A stretch of DNA of 64,000 bases from an uncultured Pseudoalteromonas sp. (GTDB lineage Bacteria > Pseudomonadota > Gammaproteobacteria > Enterobacterales > Alteromonadaceae). Location: positions 124,001 to 188,000 of the forward strand of contig CANLRB010000005.1 in the NCBI GenBank assembly GCA_947493455.1, in the 5' to 3' direction. The notes beneath the pieces are model-generated. The model did no database searches. It was given only the letters and a program-made list of their open reading frames with translations, and was not told the origin of the DNA. The position numbers were made by a program, and so were the translations under genes. How positions within the stretch are numbered: the first letter of the stretch is position 1; the number at the start of each line of letters is the position of its first letter. Shown piece by piece: positions 62,072 to 64,000 of this stretch.

Positions 62072-62653
62072 ATGATAAAGCCCACGATTATGGCGGCAAG
62101 TTTTCTTGCGGCCATTGCGAATAACGCAGTTGCAAATGACTGCGGTAATAATGATTTCGCGACAAACCTATCTCAATTGATTATTAACGATATGCAGCAA
62201 CAACGTGTCAATTTAATCTGCGATCAACGCCTCGTGTTAGCCGCAATTAAAAAAGTCAACGAACTTGTCGAAACTGGGCACTTTTATCATGGTCGCGCCA
62301 ACGGCCGATTACGCGATGAAGGGTTTAAGTTGCCTGAGTACTATGGAATTGGCATGGCCAATCAAGTTGAAGCCATAGCCGGTGGGCAATCATCTGCTCA
62401 GCAAGTGTGGAAAGAATTCAAGCTCTCTGAAGGCCATGCTGATCATTTACTCGGACGCTCCGATTTTTATTTAGAGCAAAATAAAATCGGTATCGCACAC
62501 GTATACAAGCAAGACAGTGAACATCGCCACTATTGGGTCGTCTATGTAGCAAAAGAAAGCATTGCAAAGGAGCAAGACATTTTTTATGGCCCGATCCCGA
62601 ATAAATCAACCACAGGGGTTATTTATCACGAACAAATAAACTCAAGCGAATAA
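62072..62653 (+). CDS. Secreted CAP (SCP/PR1)-domain-like protein
   Basis: This protein of about 193 residues has a signal peptide (MIKPTIMAASFLAAIANNAVA) and a domain that fits the CAP superfamily as found in YkwD-like proteins. The parts are KKVNELVETGHFYHGRANGRLRDEGFKLPEYYGI (first His-containing motif), the QSSAQQVWKEFKLSEGHADHLLG helix pair with its His, and HYWVVYVAK at the end. Function in bacteria is mostly unknown. GGAG lies 6 bases before the ATG at 62072; an ATG at 62060 abuts the previous stop and has no ribosome site. It directly follows the secreted protein gene at 61211 and is likely cotranscribed. Confidence 0.65.
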   Translation: MIKPTIMAASFLAAIANNAVANDCGNNDFATNLSQLIINDMQQQRVNLICDQRLVLAAIKKVNELVETGHFYHGRANGRLRDEGFKLPEYYGIGMANQVEAIAGGQSSAQQVWKEFKLSEGHADHLLGRSDFYLEQNKIGIAHVYKQDSEHRHYWVVYVAKESIAKEQDIFYGPIPNKSTTGVIYHEQINSSE

Positions 62654-62676
62654 AAAAGCCGCTTGCGCGGCTTTTT
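62652..62676. terminator. Bidirectional intrinsic terminator after the CAP-protein gene
   Basis: GCCGC / GCGGC stem with a TTGC loop is flanked by A6 and T5. It lies between the CAP gene and the converging TonB receptor gene. Confidence 0.85.
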
Positions 62677-62698
62677 AGTATTTTATTAAACTACGTAG

Positions 62699-64000
62699 TT
62701 AGAAAAAACGTACTTTAAATTCAACACCAACAAAACGACCTTCATTCACAATGCCCGTGTTGTTATTAAAATCAACACCACCAATCACAACTCGCTCATC
62801 AGTTAAGTTACGTGCAAACGCAGCCACTTCGTACTCGTTATCACCTGAGGCCCAGTTATAGCCCGTGCGAACACCCCCTTCTAGCAACGCTTCACCGGTA
62901 AACTCTGTTGCGCGATACAAGAAGAAGTCAATTTCACTGCGATACGACCAATCGGTGTAAATAAACATTTCACCATTTGCAATCTCTTTGCTGTAACGCA
63001 GGGTAAAGTTTGCAATCCACTCTGGCGCATGTGGCAATCGATTTCCATCAATCACAGCCAAATTATCGCTATTAATTGGATCGGTTATCGTACATGCAAA
63101 ACAACCTTGAATTGCGAGGTTATCTTGTTGAATTTCAGTATTGTTATAGCTCACATTAAAAGTTGCAAATAAATCATCTGCCAGAACCCATTCACTATCG
63201 AGCTCAAAGCCATAACCAACTGTTTTATCGGCATTAATGAGGCGATTAAAGTTTTCATTACCACCTACAGCCGTTAACTGTTGGTCATCCATTTGATAAT
63301 AGAAAACGGTTGCATTAACGCGGCCACGGCCATCTAGTACATCTGATTTAATACCCGTTTCAATCGAGTTAATGGTTTCTGATTTAGCAACCGTTACTTC
63401 GTCACCAAATAAAATGCGACCTTGAATACTCGGCGCTCTAAAGCTATTGGCAATACGTGCAAATAAGTTAATATCGTCTGAATACTTGTACGTACCACTC
63501 AAGTCCCAAGAAACATGGCTGTCGCTAGGATTTGCCGAACCTGATTTAGTACCCGAGCCAAATGGACCTTGTATACGCTCCGCCGTAAAGTCTTTTTCAT
63601 CGTCAGAATAACGCAAGCCAGCCGTCACTTTTAAATCATCCGATACTACATAATCAAGTGACCCGAACAATGCCCACGCGGTGGTATCCTGATTTTGGAT
63701 AGCGTAGCCGTTTTGTACACCTGCTGCGAGTGAATCGTAGCTAAAACTCTCGATGGTTAAGTCTTCAGAAAAATAAAACGCCCCAACTTGATAATTGATG
63801 TCACCACTAAAATTACTCGATAGGCGCAACTCTTGAGTAATTTGGTCGTGATCTGGGATCCCGTCTGCACTTTCAGCAGCGAATGGAATAAAACCATGTC
63901 CGGTCGGTAATTCACAAAAACCGCAACCATAACCACCATCTACATCTGCACGTGAATAGATTTCAGCGCTGTCCCACGCAGAAATACTGGTCACCGTATG
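62699..64000 (-). CDS. TonB-dependent outer membrane receptor, C-terminal part (runs off the right edge)
   Basis: The frame is open to the window edge, so the gene is cut and the GTG at 63994 is not a real start. The visible 430 or so residues form the beta-barrel of a TonB-dependent receptor: DHDQITQELRLSSNF, WALFGSLDYVVSDDLKVTAGLRYSDDEKDF, INLFARIANSFRAPSIQGR (the classic barrel motif), SIETGIKSDVLDGRGRVNATVFYYQMDD, and a C-terminus ending FKVRFF. The N-terminal plug and TonB box lie outside. The SFRAPS and NSIETGIKSD patterns are common in receptors of marine gammaproteobacteria. The ligand (iron chelate, polysaccharide or other) cannot be told. Confidence 0.92.
   Translation of the reverse strand, partial: HTVTSISAWDSAEIYSRADVDGGYGCGFCELPTGHGFIPFAAESADGIPDHDQITQELRLSSNFSGDINYQVGAFYFSEDLTIESFSYDSLAAGVQNGYAIQNQDTTAWALFGSLDYVVSDDLKVTAGLRYSDDEKDFTAERIQGPFGSGTKSGSANPSDSHVSWDLSGTYKYSDDINLFARIANSFRAPSIQGRILFGDEVTVAKSETINSIETGIKSDVLDGRGRVNATVFYYQMDDQQLTAVGGNENFNRLINADKTVGYGFELDSEWVLADDLFATFNVSYNNTEIQQDNLAIQGCFACTITDPINSDNLAVIDGNRLPHAPEWIANFTLRYSKEIANGEMFIYTDWSYRSEIDFFLYRATEFTGEALLEGGVRTGYNWASGDNEYEVAAFARNLTDERVVIGGVDFNNNTGIVNEGRFVGVEFKVRFF

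Overview
The window is AT-rich chromosomal DNA of a marine-type gammaproteobacterium, most likely order Alteromonadales (Pseudoalteromonas or a relative). The evidence is the gene order and protein families: ypjD-corB; clpB-pgeF-rluD facing bamD; a type IV pilus minor-pilin operon beside an AlgZ/AlgR-like pair; rpsT facing murJ-ribF-ileS-lspA-fkpB-ispH; tyrR; and an E. coli-type cellulose locus. The genus is not certain from sequence alone. I saw no tRNA, rRNA, CRISPR array, insertion sequence, phage gene or attachment site. It reads as ordinary chromosome with a few accessory blocks.

Layout. 1-10.3 kb holds housekeeping genes: ypjD end, corB, a lysozyme-like lipoprotein, gshA, a DUF4124 protein, clpB behind a good sigma-32 promoter, pgeF-rluD, bamD and glnB. 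10.5-19.2 kb is a type IV pilus block: two FimT-like prepilins on the plus strand converge on a pilVWXY1E operon on the minus strand. A LytTR response regulator and a LytS/AlgZ-type kinase lie directly upstream of pilV, and AlgR-like repeats sit in the intervening gap. 19.2-27.1 kb is the ispH/fkpB/lspA/ileS/ribF/murJ operon, divergent from rpsT. 27.1-33.9 kb is a mix: an orphan receiver protein, small unknown proteins, smrA, a GhrA-like dehydrogenase, OmpW, a thioesterase and tyrR.

33.9-48.5 kb is a complete cellulose locus. bcsE-bcsF-bcsG run leftward and bcsR-bcsQ-bcsA-bcsB-bcsZ-bcsC run rightward from a shared 221-bp divergent promoter region. BcsA keeps its glycosyltransferase and PilZ (c-di-GMP) motifs, BcsE keeps its RxGD site, and BcsG keeps its nucleophile and metal-ligand residues. 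The likely product is therefore phosphoethanolamine-modified cellulose controlled by c-di-GMP. bcsF is a 59-residue gene that is easily missed.

48.5-64 kb holds an Atm1-type ABC exporter, a POT peptide transporter, hpd and fahA (tyrosine catabolism, with TyrR-box-like sites before hpd), an M23 peptidase-bactofilin-cyclophilin cluster, two small-molecule exporters, a signal-peptide-bearing minimal ATP-dependent DNA ligase (LigE type), a HAD phosphatase, two secreted proteins of unknown role, and the end of a TonB-dependent receptor that runs off the right edge.

I did not find a convincing wholly new multi-gene system. The best leads are the AlgR-like repeats coupling the two-component pair to the pilin operon, the TyrR boxes before hpd, the inverted repeat in the divergent bcs promoter, the extended BcsR, the bactofilin-M23 pair, and a few small unknown genes. 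Several start codons were moved from the longest possible ORF to sites supported by ribosome binding sequences and family lengths (gshA, fimT, ribF, murJ, the orphan receiver, smrA, tyrR, bcsB, the ABC exporter, bactofilin, the Bcr/CflA transporter, ligE, and the genes at 61.0, 61.2 and 62.1 kb).
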